In this document: positions 10,785 through 22,521 of the stretch, piece by piece | How positions within the stretch are numbered: position 1 is the first letter of the stretch | Layout of the letters: each line of letters opens with the position of its first letter | DNA from: Inia geoffrensis | Lineage: Eukaryota; Chordata; Mammalia; Artiodactyla; Iniidae | Assembly (NCBI GenBank): GCA_036417435.1 | Contig: CM070908.1 | Coordinates: 55,053,590-55,117,589 of the forward strand | Direction of reading: 5' to 3' | DNA length: 64,000 bases | Notes under the pieces: model-generated | Database searches by the model: none | What the model was told of the DNA's origin: nothing | The model's input: only the letters and a program-made list of their open reading frames with translations | Program-made: the position numbers and the translations under genes

Positions 10785-11352
10785 CAGTCAGCTCAGGCTG
10801 TCATAATGAAATGCCATAGATCGGGTGGCTTAAACAACATAAATTTATTTTCTCACAGTTTTGGAGGTTAGGAGTCCACAATCAAGGCTCCGGTCAATTG
10901 GATTACTGGTGGGAGCTCTCTTCCTGGCTTGCAGACAGCTGCCTTCTTGCTGTGTCCTCACGTGGACTTCCCCTGGTGTTTAACCATGGAGGGAGAGAGA
11001 GATTGTGGGCGACAGAGAGCTCCCTCTCTGGTGTCTCTTCTTTTTTTGTTTTTTCTTTTCCCTTTTCTTGTTTGGCCACATTGCACGGCTCGTGAGATCT
11101 TAGTTCCCCGACCAGGGATTGAACCCGGGCCTCAGCAGTGAAAGCACAGAGTCCTAACCACTGGACCACCAGGGAATTCCCTCGTGTCTCTTCTTATTAG
11201 GACTCTAATCCTATTAGATCAAGGCTCCACCCTTAGGACCTCATTTAACCTTAATTACTCCCTTAGAGGCCTCATCTCCAAATACAACCACACTAAGGGT
11301 TAGGGCTTCAACATATGAATTTTAGGGGACACAAACTGTCATCCGTAACAGG
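10785..11352 (-). mobile_element. MLT1-type LTR interrupted by a SINE
   Basis: The left part has 'tcaggctgtcataatgaaat' and 'agatcgggtggcttaaacaa'; the right part has 'ggctccacccttaggacctc' and 'gggcttcaacatatgaattt'. Together they form one minus-oriented MLT1 LTR. A short SINE sits at 11043-11183. Confidence 0.75.
11043..11183 (-). mobile_element. Short tRNA-derived SINE (CHR superfamily)
   Basis: Has the tRNA-like box 'accagggattgaacccgg' and the end 'accaccagggaattccc'. The duplication 'gtgtctcttctt' at 11031-11042 and 11184-11195 is perfect and lies in the MLT1 LTR, so the SINE is younger than the LTR. Confidence 0.9.
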
Positions 11353-11790
11353 GTGCCCCCTGTGACATTGATTGGGTGCTGTGTACGCTGAGTAATCAAC
11401 CAGGCCAATTCCCTTGTGAGGCCATATGACAAAACCACCTGAGAGGGTTTTATTGTACTTTCAATTATTTAGTTAATCTGTTCTCACTTTTCCAGGAGAG
11501 CGTTGCATAATCATAGATTTTCCCCAGAAACATTTTTTTGGGGTCCCTCATTATTCTGTTTATCTTTAGCAGCTTTCCTGAGGTATTCAACTGACTCTTT
11601 TTAATGATATGCTGAGTTGAGATCTAATGTCGACAGTATTAATTGGAGCCTCACACTTGATTTTTCTGAGTGTCTTTTGAATGCTCTACATACTGTATGT
11701 AGAATTCAATTGCTAACTGGCCTGACTCAAAATGTAACGAGGACATTTTAGATTTGAAAAGAAAATACCTAAGAAAATTTTCTTAGTTTA

Positions 11791-11918
11791 AGATTTTTTT
11801 TTTTCCTTTGGCCACTCCGCGTGACATGAGGAATCTTAGTTCTCTGACCAGGGATCGCACCCAGGCCTCCTGCAGTGGAAGCACGGAGTCTTAACCACTG
11901 GACCACCAGGGAGGTCCC
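11791..11918 (-). mobile_element. Short tRNA-derived SINE
   Basis: A poly-T run followed by 'ttggccactccgcgtgacat' and ending 'ggaccaccagggaggtccc'. Flanking duplication not clear. Confidence 0.85.
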
Positions 11919-12888
11919 GAAAATTTTTTAAACTTGCTGTAAATACCCCGTACTCCATCAGCCAAAGCTCACAAGAGAGGCAAGTCTTCAGTTACACCCC
12001 ATTCACAGAGGGCCTGTTATACAAAGGGATCTGATATTTGTGGGATGACCCTGGGGCAGCAGGAGGTCCCTGGGCACCTCTCTGGTTGTGAGGAAACGTG
12101 TTTTGTCTCCTGTGAGAGTTCAAAAGTAAGCATGTTTCATTGGATTGGCCCGATGCCATGAAAATTCGTATGTGGGGTATATACTCACTTTGATCAGCAG
12201 AGTCAAGAGGAGCTTGACTTTGGGGACTTCGGGGCTTCATTCATCTCACACTAACTCAACCGCGTACATTCCTGGCAAAAGAGAAAAGTCACAGGTTGGT
12301 TAATAAGAGGAAGATTGATGTAATGGCTGGTGTGTCTGCAGCCCCCATCTCCACTCTTTCTCATTAATCAGGTATCAGACTCAATAGGGTTGTGTACCCA
12401 AAGTGATTAGCAAGCTTTTATGCAAGTTTAAGGGATTTTTTTCAAGGATGATTTTGGCTGTGCATAATTTCTGCCTTACAGATTGACTTTCCAGCGTAAT
12501 TGTTACTTGCCTAGGTTGCGACTCCACTGTATTTCTTTTTTTCTCTTTTTTGTTTCTTTTTTCTTTTTTTGTTTTTTCTTTTTATTCTTTTTTTGGCTTT
12601 TGGGAGGGGTTTGTTCTTTTTTGTTTTTTAGTATTTTTTTCTTTTTCTGCAACTCCACTATATTTCATTAATTAAGCATACTATTGCTTGGTTCCTTTGA
12701 GGAATAAAGAATTAATTTTATCAGTGTAACATGAAGCCTTGATAAAGATGCTGGATAACTTTAGGTCCTATTCTGCAGGTCCTATCTACAAGTGGTCATT
12801 TTATGATGAGTTGTTCTGTGCTGCATTTTGTAAAGTTTCTATTGGGTGATACTGAGTTGACACTGGTGTCGTCTGTCTGTCATTGCAG
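11919..12888 (+). other. TRANK1 intron sequence, no feature except a T-rich tract
   Basis: A pyrimidine-rich tract of T runs with scattered C and G lies at 12530-12650. I see no exon, conserved frame or named repeat in the rest. The acceptor of the large exon ('gtctgtctgtcattgcag') ends at 12888. Confidence 0.6.
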
Positions 12889-15800
12889 GTATGAAGAAAT
12901 GCTAAGGGCCAAGACCCATCCCATGTCCAAGCTCTCCTATTCAGCCAGCCAGTTTTACTTGGAAGCTGCCGCCAAGTACCTGAGCACGAATAAGATAAAG
13001 GAGATGATGGCTGTGCTCTCGAAGCTCGACACGGAAGACCAGCTGGTGTTCCTGAAGTCTCGGAAGCGGCTTGCGGAGGCTGCCGACCTGCTCAACAGGG
13101 AAGGTCGAAGGGAAGAGGCCGCCCTGCTGATGAAGCAACATGGCTGCCTCTTAGAGGCTGCCAGGCTCACCGCCGACAAGGACTTCCGGGCCTCATGTCT
13201 GCTGGCGGCCGCCCGCCTCAACGTGGCCAGGGATTCCGATGTCGACCATACCAAGGCCATCCTCAGAGAAGCCCTGGACCTCTGCCATCAGACCAATCAG
13301 GTGTCCGGCATCGCCGAGGCCCACTTCCTGCAGGGGGTGATCCTGAGAGACTTTCCAAAGCTCAAAGACGCCTTCCTGAGGTTTGACACCCTCAACCACT
13401 CGGCAGGGGCAGTGGAGGCGCTCTACGAAGCCACCAGCCGCTGTGAGGCCCAGCCCGAGGATGTCCTGGCCCTGGCTCCGGCGGGCCTGGAGGTCCTTCT
13501 CAGTCTGGTCAGGGCCCTCAAAAGAGTGACCAACAACGCCGAGAAGGAGATGGTCAAGTCTTGCTTTGAGTTTTTTGGGATTTCGCAGGTGGATGCCAAG
13601 TACTGCCAGATAGCTCACAGCAACCCCGGACCCATATCAAGAATCATTTCTGACCTGGATTTGAACTTGAAAGAGAAGAAAACGAAAGAGCATTTCTTGA
13701 TAATGACGGACCAGGTGAAATTCGCCCTAAACAAACACCTTCTGAGCAGGCTGTGTCAGATCACACGGAACCTGCTTGGGAAGACCTACCTGGGCGTCTG
13801 CACGAGGTTTATCGTGGGCTTAAAATGCGAGGATGGACACTGTGAAGATTTCCACAGGCCTTTGCGGCGTCATGAGGCCAAGTGTTTGGTTCAGACAAAA
13901 ATACACCTGGTGGCGATCAACGGATTCCTTTTGGAAGCCAAAAAAGTATTCCCTAAAGTCTTAGCTGAAGAACTTGAAGAAATCGATTATATTTTGTCTC
14001 CGGATAAATATGGCCTTTGCAAATCCCTGCTGAATGTCCTCTTCCCTAAGCATTTCCATCAGAGAGTATTGTCAGAAAACCCCATGGCATGCAAAGAAGT
14101 CCTGAAACCACATTACAGATCCTTCCGGTCCTACAGGTCTGCCCTGAAAGAGTACATCCATGTCCTATTTCAAAACGAAAGGGCTCGAAGCCGCCGGGAG
14201 TCCACAGACCTGTGGCTGAGCGCCATGCAGGCTTTCCTTCTCTCTTCTAGCTACCCTGATGAGCTTGAAAAGCTGCTCCACCAGGAGGAGGACCGGTACA
14301 ACCGGGAACTCAAAGCCCTCCAGGCTGAAAAAGAGGAAAGGGGCAGGGGGAGAGGCAGCAGGATGAAAGGAATAGAAGGGAAATTTGGCATGCTGACGCC
14401 CAACAAGGATGATGAGAGCGTGGAGAAGACCCACCTGTGCTTCATCCGGCTGCTAGAGGATTCCATCCACCAGTTCTACGTGTGCAGGAACCCAGAAGAC
14501 TACAAGAGGCGCTTTTTCCGTTTCATGAACGTCCTTGTCAAGAGGTGCAAAGAGCCACTCATCCCCAGCATTGGGAATACGGTGGCCCTGCTGGAGTTCC
14601 AGTTCATCCACTGCGGGGCGGTCCTGGCCCGCCTCTGGAAGAATGCCGTCCTGTGCCTCCCTAAGAGCTACATCGCGCTGTTGCACTACTGGGAGTTCCT
14701 GTTCAGCAAGAAGGACCGGGAACCTGGGGATGTGTTCGCCATCATTCAGGAATACAGACCCAAGGACGTGACCAGAGCCATTCAGGATTTCCGGTTCCAC
14801 CTGTCCTACCTCGTCAAGGTGCTCTGCGGCCGCGAGAACGAGAACTTCAATGTCCTGCTCGATGCCTTCAGTGAAATTGACTATGTGGTGTCCGGGGAGG
14901 CGGAGCGGACCCTGGTGCTGTGCTTGGTGATGCTTGTGAACACTGAGGGGGTGCTGCAGCCGTCATGCAAGCCTCTTCTGTCAAGCCACTTCCAGGAGAT
15001 CGAGGCCGGGCTGCAGGTGATGAGCATGGACTTCCCGGGCCAGGTCCCCGAGAGGCTCCTCAGAGCAGTGAAGCGGGTGCAGCTGGCGGTCAACGTGAAG
15101 TCTGTGGTGGAGGCGCTGCAGGACCTGCTCTTTGAGCGGGATGAAGAGTACCTGATGGACTGCCACTGGCAGTGGGACAGCGGGCACACCAAAGGGACCA
15201 CGGTCCGAGGCCTCTACCACGAGGAGGTCAGACTGAACCGCCTGTTCTCCGAGGGCCCCGTGGGCTCCTTTGTCGAACCCGAGTATGAGGTAGGTCAGGA
15301 CGAGATGGAGGAGCTGGCCTTGGAAGACCGGGACCACCTCCTTGCCACCATCCTGTCGCAGAAGCAGCGGAAGGCCTCCATCCAGCGGAAGCTGCGGAGG
15401 GCATACCTGGTGGTGTCCCTGTGCAGCAGCTGGTGGAGGAGGGTGGGGGCCCAGGCCGAGCACTTCAGGGAGGAGGGCAGGGAACCCGGGGCTGGGAGCT
15501 TCAAAAAGGCCGACGTGGACAGGACCCAGTGTGACCTGTGTGGGGTGAAGTTCACCCGTGGGCCCGAGAACTATTTCGGCCCTGATCAGGCATTTGAGGG
15601 AGCGGCTCCTGAGGCTGTGGCCCTTTCCGGGGCCGAGCCGGAAGACGAGCGAGGTCGGGAGAGGAGCAGTGAGTCTTACGAGCAGCACATCGGCCTGCAA
15701 AGCCACCAGAGGCAGCAGGTGGCCTACCAGAAGTACTCAGACTTTTTCCACAAGGAGGTGGACCCGGCTATTGATGAAGGCAAGCTGGTGGTGCAGGACA

Positions 15801-15938
15801 TGGAGCAGAACGTGTGGGTCCGCAGCCACCTGGGCTCCAAAGAGCACAGCCATGTGTTGCAGAGGAAAGTCCAGGAGAACATCAAGAAGGTCTCGGACGT
15901 GGTGGAGGACCTATACAGGCGGAAGGCCTGGGCTGGCG
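12889..15938 (+). CDS. TRANK1: TRANK1 large C-terminal exon
   Basis: A single 3,050-bp exon with no stop encodes about 1,016 residues of TRANK1, from YEEMLRAKTHPMSKLSYSAS to DLYRRKAWAG. It closely resembles human TRANK1 as I recall it. The first 300 residues are alanine- and leucine-rich TPR-like helices (for example RKRLAEAADLLNREGRREEA). A Cys/His cluster (KCEDGHCEDFH) lies near residue 313, an Arg/Gly/Glu-rich segment (EKEERGRGRGSRMKG) near 480, and a CDLC pair followed by two histidines after residue 881. The function of this region is not established. Human TRANK1 is brain-expressed and linked by genome-wide association to bipolar disorder. The exon is framed by 'cattgcag' and 'ggctggcg|gtaagg'; its phases match the flanking exons. 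Reading through the donor adds about 20 residues to a stop near 16008, which I treat as intron. Confidence 0.97.
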
Positions 15939-17009
15939 GTAAGGGCCCTCAGAAGTGGGGCGCAGATGGTGTCAGAACCTGGGCTTTGAGAACACATGTC
16001 CTACTCTAGTCCTCTGTAGTGATGTCTGACCTGGGGACGATGGAATCTTGGCATTAGCAGAAATACAAGTGAGGACCATGCGTTCTCCGATTACAGCAAA
16101 GCCCCATTGTTTGGACCACCCCTCCCACAGTTAACAATGTGTCATCATCTTGGGTCAGGATGGTTTCCCCTGGCACGACAGACAAGAAAAATGTTTGCTA
16201 ACCAATTCTATGTAGAGCATAGAGGGGGAATGTTTCAAGTCTTGAGGAAACTTTTTTTTGGCGGTACGCGGGCCTCTCACTGTTGTGGCCTCTCCCGTTG
16301 TGGAGCACAGGCTCCGGACGCGCAGGCTCAGCGGCCATGGCTCACGGGCCTAGCCGCTCTGCGGCACGTGGGATCCCCCCGGACCGGAGCACGAACCCGC
16401 GTCCCCTGCATCGGCAGGCAGACTCTCAACCAGTGCGCCACCAGGGGAGCCCTTGAGGAAACTCTTTAAATGTCCCTTGATTCATTCAGTCAGTGATTGT
16501 TTCTTGAGCACCTACTATGTGCTGAACCCTTGACTAAGATCTAGAGGTACGTAGCTGATCTCTTCCTTTTAGGAGGGTCCTCACACCATACCCAGTGTGA
16601 GCTTTTAATAAGAATTCTTATGTGGTCTGTGAATCAGATTTCCTCTGACATCCTTATTAGCTACATCTTAGCAATGCCGAGTGGAAGTTATGTATAAAAT
16701 CAGTGAACTTGCCTATTTTTAAATCATTCTAGAATTCAGACACTCTGATTTAAGATAACAACAGTTTGAACAAAAGCTTCCTCGAAAGGCTTGCTACTGG
16801 CAGTGTCTCCAGACGGGCAGGACTGGTAATCAGGCTGACATCTACTTGTGGTTTCTGCTCCTGGCGGCAGACAGTGGCCTTATGCTGCCCCTCTCCACAG
16901 GGGAAGCAGAGACGAGCTCCCAGGAGCTGGGGGCTTTGGCTCTAGTACTGAGTGCCCTGGTCCCTACAGCCACCCTTTCACTCAGAGCTCTCGTTCTTTG
17001 GTTCCCTAG
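15939..17009 (+). other. TRANK1 intron with one CHR SINE
   Basis: Apart from the SINE at 16253-16451 I see no supported feature. The text near 16500 ('tgagcacctactatgtgctg') resembles a short MIR-like or other old repeat fragment. The acceptor 'ctttggttccctag' ends at 17009. Confidence 0.6.
16253..16451 (-). mobile_element. CHR SINE
   Basis: Young CHR copy in minus orientation ('gcggtacgcgggcctctcac' to 'ccaccaggggagcc'). A perfect 12-bp duplication, CTTGAGGAAACT, flanks it at 16241-16252 and 16452-16463. Confidence 0.95.
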
Positions 17010-17108
17010 CGGAGGTGGTCATGGCTCGGCTGGTCGACGTCCTGATCCCGTCCGTCAGGGATGCGCGGGAGTGGCTGAGGAAAACAGAGCTGCACTTGAA
17101 GGAAGAAG
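17010..17108 (+). CDS. TRANK1: TRANK1 coding exon
   Basis: The exon follows 'ttggttccctag' and ends 'gaagaag|gtgagg'. With the G carried over from the large exon it reads AEVVMARLVDVLIPSVRDAR and then EWLRKTELHLKEE, a predicted amphipathic helix. Its 99 bp leave one base (G) that completes a Gly codon at 18142. Confidence 0.95.
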
Positions 17109-18141
17109 GTGAGGAGCCCTTCACCCCAGGGTGAGGCTCTGGGTCTTGTGGTCCTTGATTCAGCTGGCTCCCAGGTCAGTCTGAAGTAGGGCCGCCTGTG
17201 ATGTGAGCAGTCACCGCCCCCAGTGACTCAGGTCAGTAGTGATAGAGCGGCTGGGTTCCCCCATCTGACTGTGAGGGCTGTTATTCAGGGCTTGTGCCAG
17301 TTGCTTTTCCAAAAACGTTTGCCACTCGTGAGCTGTTATCAGTGATGCTCTGTCACTACTCCCGTGGTGGGCAAAGTGTTGCAAAGCCATCCCTAGATAA
17401 ATGTTTGCCTGTGCAAACCATTCATGTAAGTCCATGAATATGTATTGAGTGTCTGGAATGTATCAGTACTGTTCTGGGCTTGGGGATATAAAACAAATTT
17501 GTGAACAAAACACATAAAATCATTGGGGAAACTTGCATACATCTTCCTTCAGAGGGTTTAAGGCTGGTGTATAGTGAGTTGGGTTTCTTTCCCGACAGTC
17601 AGACTTATCTTGCCGAGTTCTATTTGATCTGGAAAGTCTCCCCCTCTTGGGGAGACCTTATTTCTTCTTCCTCCCAGTATCTCACCTGCCCCAGATTGCC
17701 CCTCTGTGAGTCCTCATAATCCAGAGGCTGCTGGAAAATCCAGACCCCCAAGCTGGGGAAAACTGGAAAGGACTTGACACAAATGTCTGTGCCAGTAAAA
17801 AAATCTTTAGATTATAGTCACTTCTGGCACTATGATTTTTGTGATTGTTTCAAACAGGAGAATATAACTGGGATACCCAACTCAAGGCTGTGGTTGATTT
17901 TAGGCTTTGTTTGACAAATTTTTCATTTAAACGGCCTCTAAAATAAGGCCAGAGGAACTAGCCTGTAAAAGAACATTCTGGAGAAGGGTGTTTACTTTGG
18001 CTCTGGCTGGTTTTTTTTTCTTCTTTAATTTAAAACGACGATTACAGAGACATCAGGTTTTACTAGGATGTTATATGTTGCAGTAGAGTGAAAAAGATCA
18101 CCATTCTGCACTTCATTTCTGTTTTTTTGCTCTTTAAACAG
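17109..18141 (+). other. Last TRANK1 intron
   Basis: No named repeat is certain. The text near 17425-17510 ('gaatatgtattgagtgtctg') resembles the old repeat described at 7290. The acceptor 'tgctctttaaacag' ends at 18141. Confidence 0.55.
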
Positions 18142-18239
18142 GTATCGTTCAAGAAGATGATTACGAAAATGAAGTGGAAGACTTTGGTGAGCTCCGTCCC
18201 AGAAGGCGTTTTCGGAAATGTGCAAAGCAGAGAAGGTAG
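18142..18239 (+). CDS. TRANK1: TRANK1 last coding exon with stop
   Basis: The final coding segment reads GIVQEDDYENEVEDFGELRP and then RRRFRKCAKQRR, ending in TAG at 18237-18239. The end is an acidic stretch followed by a strongly basic tail, as in human TRANK1. The reading stops about one residue earlier than my memory of the human protein. I could not place the end of the 3' UTR: no AATAAA close downstream stands out. Confidence 0.95.
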
Positions 18240-20202
18240 TAACGTCCATCCCGGCTGCTGCTTCCTAAACCTTCAGGACGCTCCATCCTGACTCAGAATC
18301 CCGAGTGCTGGGGTAGATGAGAAGAATATACATTAGCATAAGAAGTGGCGGGAGGGGTCTAACAATGCCTTTGCTTTGCATTCTTGTTATTTCTCTCTCT
18401 GTGGTGGCTCAGGGCATGACTGCTCCCTCAGAGCAGGGGCCTCTTCAGTGTTTTCCAAGTTCAAGTCCAGCAGTACTGGGTCCTCGTAAAAGAGGCTCAG
18501 GCGAGAGGAGTCATAGCTGGAGGGAACATTGGGATCCTCCCCCCGAGGCCCCCGGGGGGCCCTGGCTCATCATCACCATGACACTGGTCAGTAAGTAGCA
18601 GGGACATCCCTCACCTCTGAGTTGCCACTGCCCTGGCCCTGGAACACTGCCCCTGGATCCTCTCATCTCTGTTCATGCTGCTGGCCACCCCCGACCCCAG
18701 GCCACACTCTGGTCATCTCTGAGCTTAATTCCTTCTGTTATATATGTTAGCCTTTTCTCTTGGTGGCAACGTTTCGCCTGCCTTCCCCCCATTTTTTGAG
18801 ACCATCCTCAGCTGCCCGTGCAAGTCGCGATTAGACTACCTCAGAACGTAGTCAAGAATTCCCCATTGTCTTCTGGGCGGCCAGCCTCAAGACCAGCCCC
18901 CTAGAATGAAAGGCTGGGGGTTGTTGCCGGGAGTTCCCAGCCTGTCTCTCCAAGGTTGTCCCAGCTCTACCTTGGCTCTGGTGCAGACGTTCCAAACAGT
19001 GTTTTGTATGTTGCCCTCTACGTCTGGTTTCCTTGGGTCTCCCTGGCAAGTTAGCTGTCCTAGCTTAGCTTGACATTCCGATGAGTTTTCCCCCACTGAG
19101 CTCTCCACGGGAGCACCAGGACCTGCAGAGCTGGAGGTTGGGGACAGGTAGACAGAGGAGAAGCCAGCCTTGTGGTGCCCATCCAATAGGATTTGGCCAT
19201 GAATCACTGCCCTATGGCCAGCAGGTCTGGGAAGAAGAAGGGGCCGTGGGCCTGTTTGCAGGGGGCCGCTGCTGCCCACTGAGCCTTCGGTATGTCCCTT
19301 TCTGGAAGCTCTTCCGCCTCTCTCACGGTCACTTCCCTCCCTGTACCCCACCCTTCAGCCTGGCCTGGTGCCAAAGGTCAGGCTCACATTGATCCGTCGC
19401 TGTTTCATCATCACCACAGAACCAGCCTTCTCCCCATGCTGCTGCTGCTTTGGCTATTCTTTGTTTTTTTCTTCATTGTCTTTCTAAATGACTCTGTTTC
19501 CTTGAAATGTATGGTATCTAATTTTTATTAGTTTATAGTTCTAATTTTTATTCCAGGTGTTTTTATAAACTTTACTTGCCAGGAAAAAAAAAAAATCAAA
19601 TCTTGCTGTATTATCACATTTTTATAAAGTTAAATCATTTCTCTTACATTTCTCTCCACTTGTTGATTTCTCATCTCTACTTAGAGAGTAAAGGGGTGAA
19701 TCGTGGAGCAGGTTCTTTCTGGTCAGCTGGTGGACAGAAGCTTGCCGTGTCTTCTGAAACCGAGAAATCCAAGGGCCCACAGCTGCAGCTGACTGCACCA
19801 TCTCTTGAGGGCCTACCTGTGTAAATTCCTTCCCTTTGGGTGTTTCCAAGCAGGCAGGGTGTGGACTGGAAGGGGTTTTGTCCGTGCCCCATAACAAGAA
19901 CATTTCCCTTGGAGACGGGAGACCTGGAATTGAATCCTGGTCCTGCCCCAAGGAGCTGTATAGCCTGGGACAAGTCAGACCCGGTCCACACTCCCTGAGG
20001 GCTAGAATGCGGCACCACCCCCGAGGGACTGGGGATCTGGTGTGGCAGGTTTGGGGCACAATATTTAATAACAACACAGCATTGTGCCTCTTGTGCTGGT
20101 CATTTCTCCTCACGCATCTGTCTCCTTCAGGGTTTTTGCAAGATGGGAATCTGGCATTCATGGGTTCTCTAGCCATGACCCCAACTTAATCTCAGTGCCT
20201 AA
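18240..20202 (+). other. TRANK1 3' UTR and downstream sequence, unassigned
   Basis: The 3' UTR begins here, but its end cannot be fixed from sequence alone. A MIR-like fragment ('gaattgaatcctggtcctgc') lies near 19905-19985. Nothing else is supported. Confidence 0.5.
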
Positions 20203-20219
20203 CCTCTCTCTCTCTCTCT

Positions 20220-20308
<89 letters not shown>

Positions 20309-20352
20309 ACTCACACACACACACACACACACTCACTCACTCACTCACTCAC
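20203..20352 (+). repeat. Compound microsatellite (CT)n(CA)n(TCAC)n
   Basis: About 79 bp of CT repeats runs directly into CA repeats and TCAC units for a further 70 bp. Strand asymmetry is strong (pyrimidine-rich on +). Probably highly length-variable. Confidence 0.97.
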
Positions 20353-21594
20353 ATCTCCCTGGCCGTCTCCAGCAGGCTGACTCCAGGTCTGAGTTGCCTG
20401 CAGTGTGTTCCCAGATCGATACCATGTAGTTGCCAGAAATCCACCCCTGGGTCGTCCTTAAGTTCCTGATCCAGAGGATGGGTAAATCAACACAGCAGGT
20501 AACGTTGCTCTCCCTCTGCCACGAGTATCTTTCCTCAGCCCTGAGACTGTCTTTGTCCGATCCTGTCCCTCTAAACGTGCTTCGGAGATTCTGCCTGTAG
20601 AGTGCAAGGCAGGTGGGGACACCAGGAGCCATCTCCCCACCCAGCAGCCCCCCGTAGCAGCCGAGAGGTCGAACATCCATGGGGGGGGGTCTCCCTGTTG
20701 AACTTGACAGACCCGCCCACCTTACTACAGCAGAGACAGCAGGCCTGCCAACAGCAGTATAGAGCTGAGCCTCACTCCCACCCGCCACCCAGAAAAACTT
20801 GTCTCCTCGCCTGCTAAGCGGGAGGGAAAGCCATCAGCCAGGTACTGGGTGATCTTTAGGTGGGTTGTTGTTGACGGACCTGCCTCCCAGTTCTGCAGAA
20901 TCCTAACTGTACTCAGAATCCTATGTTCTCTGCTTAAGGCACAGCATCTCACCCTCCTCAGTGGTGATGTGACCTGAGCATCTGATAGGACCTTGGTGGG
21001 GGGATGGGCTGCACTAAAAGGAGAACTGTCATCACGGGATCTTGGAAGTGAGCCATTAAGATTGAAATTTGGCGTCTTTTACTGGCCATGGTTGTTCAGA
21101 GACGTTATTTAAAATCTCTGAGCCCATTTAGGCATTTATAAAATGGAAATAATGACACAAGCTTGGAGCCTGCGTGTAATGACATTATCTTCCCTCCTCC
21201 CCTGCCTCCCTTCCCTAGTGGGACCAGGAATGCAAAAAAGATTCCAGGCAACTATTTCCGAGGCAGGGAGGGGTGGTCACGAAGGATGATGAGCTCTGGG
21301 GACAGAGAGAGCTGGGTCAGCTTTGTGATGCCTGGACAGAGGTGGGGACATTTCTGAGAGGGCTTTGTTCCCAGGGGCCTAACCTTTTTAGAGACTGAGA
21401 CTATTTTTAGCCCAAGTTTTTGTGATTCTGCAGGACAGCTGTTTCAGGCAAGTATGTCAGCCACCCTGTGGTGTTTGGAGTCATTTTAAGGTTAGGGAAT
21501 GGGATAGGGGAAGAGAATGAGAATAACTCCCGAGACGTTTCCTTTGTGGCTACTCTAGAGCGTCTGGAGGGGCCGAGCAGGTGAACACCCTTTT

Positions 21595-21710
21595 TTTGTT
21601 TGGCTGCGCCGCGCAGCATACAGGAATCTTAGTTCCCCAACCAGGGATAGAACCCGTGTCCACTGCAGTGGAAGCAGAGTCTTAACCACTGGACCTCCAG
21701 GGAAGTCCCC
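21595..21710 (-). mobile_element. Short tRNA-derived SINE
   Basis: Contains 'tttggctgcgccgcgcagca', 'accagggatagaacccgtgt' and ends 'ctccagggaagtcccc'. Flanks 'aacaccctttt' and 'aacatccctttt' form an imperfect duplication. Confidence 0.9.
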
Positions 21711-21964
21711 AGATAAACATCCCTTTTTACACTTCAAGTTTAGAGTCAATGTCTGCCCACTTTTCCATTTTTCTGCCATTCCGTTTGCCAAAATGAAATC
21801 ATGATGGAGAAAAGATGGGCGACACCCGCCCTGATGAGGCTGTAGGAGGTGGGTTTACCCATGGCAGTGGGAACGAAACCAGGACGGCCTTCCTGGAGGC
21901 CATGCCGACAGTATCTGTTACGTTTGGAATCGGATTCAACTTTTGACCCAGCATCCCTACATTT

Positions 21965-22375
21965 TGTTTTTAATTGTTATCATTTTTAATTGTGGTAAAA
22001 TACACACAACACACAATTTACTGTCTTCATCATTTTTCAGTGTTAAATACATTCACACTGTTGTGCCCACCATCACCATCCATCTCCAGAACTTTCTTAC
22101 TTTGCAAAACTGAAACTGTACCCATTGCACAACAACTCCCCACTTCCCCTCCACCCAGCCTCTGGCATCTTCCATTCCACTGTCTGTGTCTATGATTTTG
22201 ACTACTCTAGGGACCTCAGGGAAGTGGAATCATACAGTACTCGTCCTTTTGTGACTGGCTTATTTCACTCAACATAATGTCTTCAAGGTCCATCCGTGCT
22301 TGTGTTGTAGCACATTGCAGAATTTCCTTCCCTTTTAAGGCTGAATAATATTCCATTGTATGTATATTGTCAGCA
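21965..22375 (-). mobile_element. Old L1 3' UTR fragment
   Basis: Recognised by 'aattgtggtaaaatacacac', 'cattcacactgttgtgccca' and 'ctgaataatattccattgta', typical of a minus-oriented L1M 3' region. A SINE inserted just to its right at 22395. Confidence 0.7.
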
Positions 22376-22394
22376 TTTTTACTTTCAGGGATTT

Positions 22395-22513
22395 TTTTTT
22401 TTGGCCGTGACTCGTGGCCTGCAGAACCTTAGTTCCCCGACCAGGGATTGAACCCATGCCCCCAGCAGTGGAAGCACAGAGCACTAATCGCTGGACTGCC
22501 AGGGAATTTCCCT
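22395..22513 (-). mobile_element. Short tRNA-derived SINE
   Basis: Has 'gaccagggattgaacccatg' and ends 'ggactgccagggaatttccc'. Duplication AGGGATTT at 22387-22394 and 22514-22521. Confidence 0.9.
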
Positions 22514-22521
22514 AGGGATTT

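Noticed and set aside
14981..15706. 241-codon open frame on the minus strand
   Set aside because: It lies opposite the large TRANK1 exon, whose GC-rich codons leave the antisense strand open; no start context or homology.
12803..16009. Treating the whole 1,068-codon frame as one intronless gene
   Set aside because: Both ends are intron: the acceptor at 12888 and donor at 15939 join in phase to the other TRANK1 exons.
19622..20176. 184-codon minus-strand open frame downstream of TRANK1
   Set aside because: No homology, no splice or polyadenylation support; overlaps a second open frame on the same strand.
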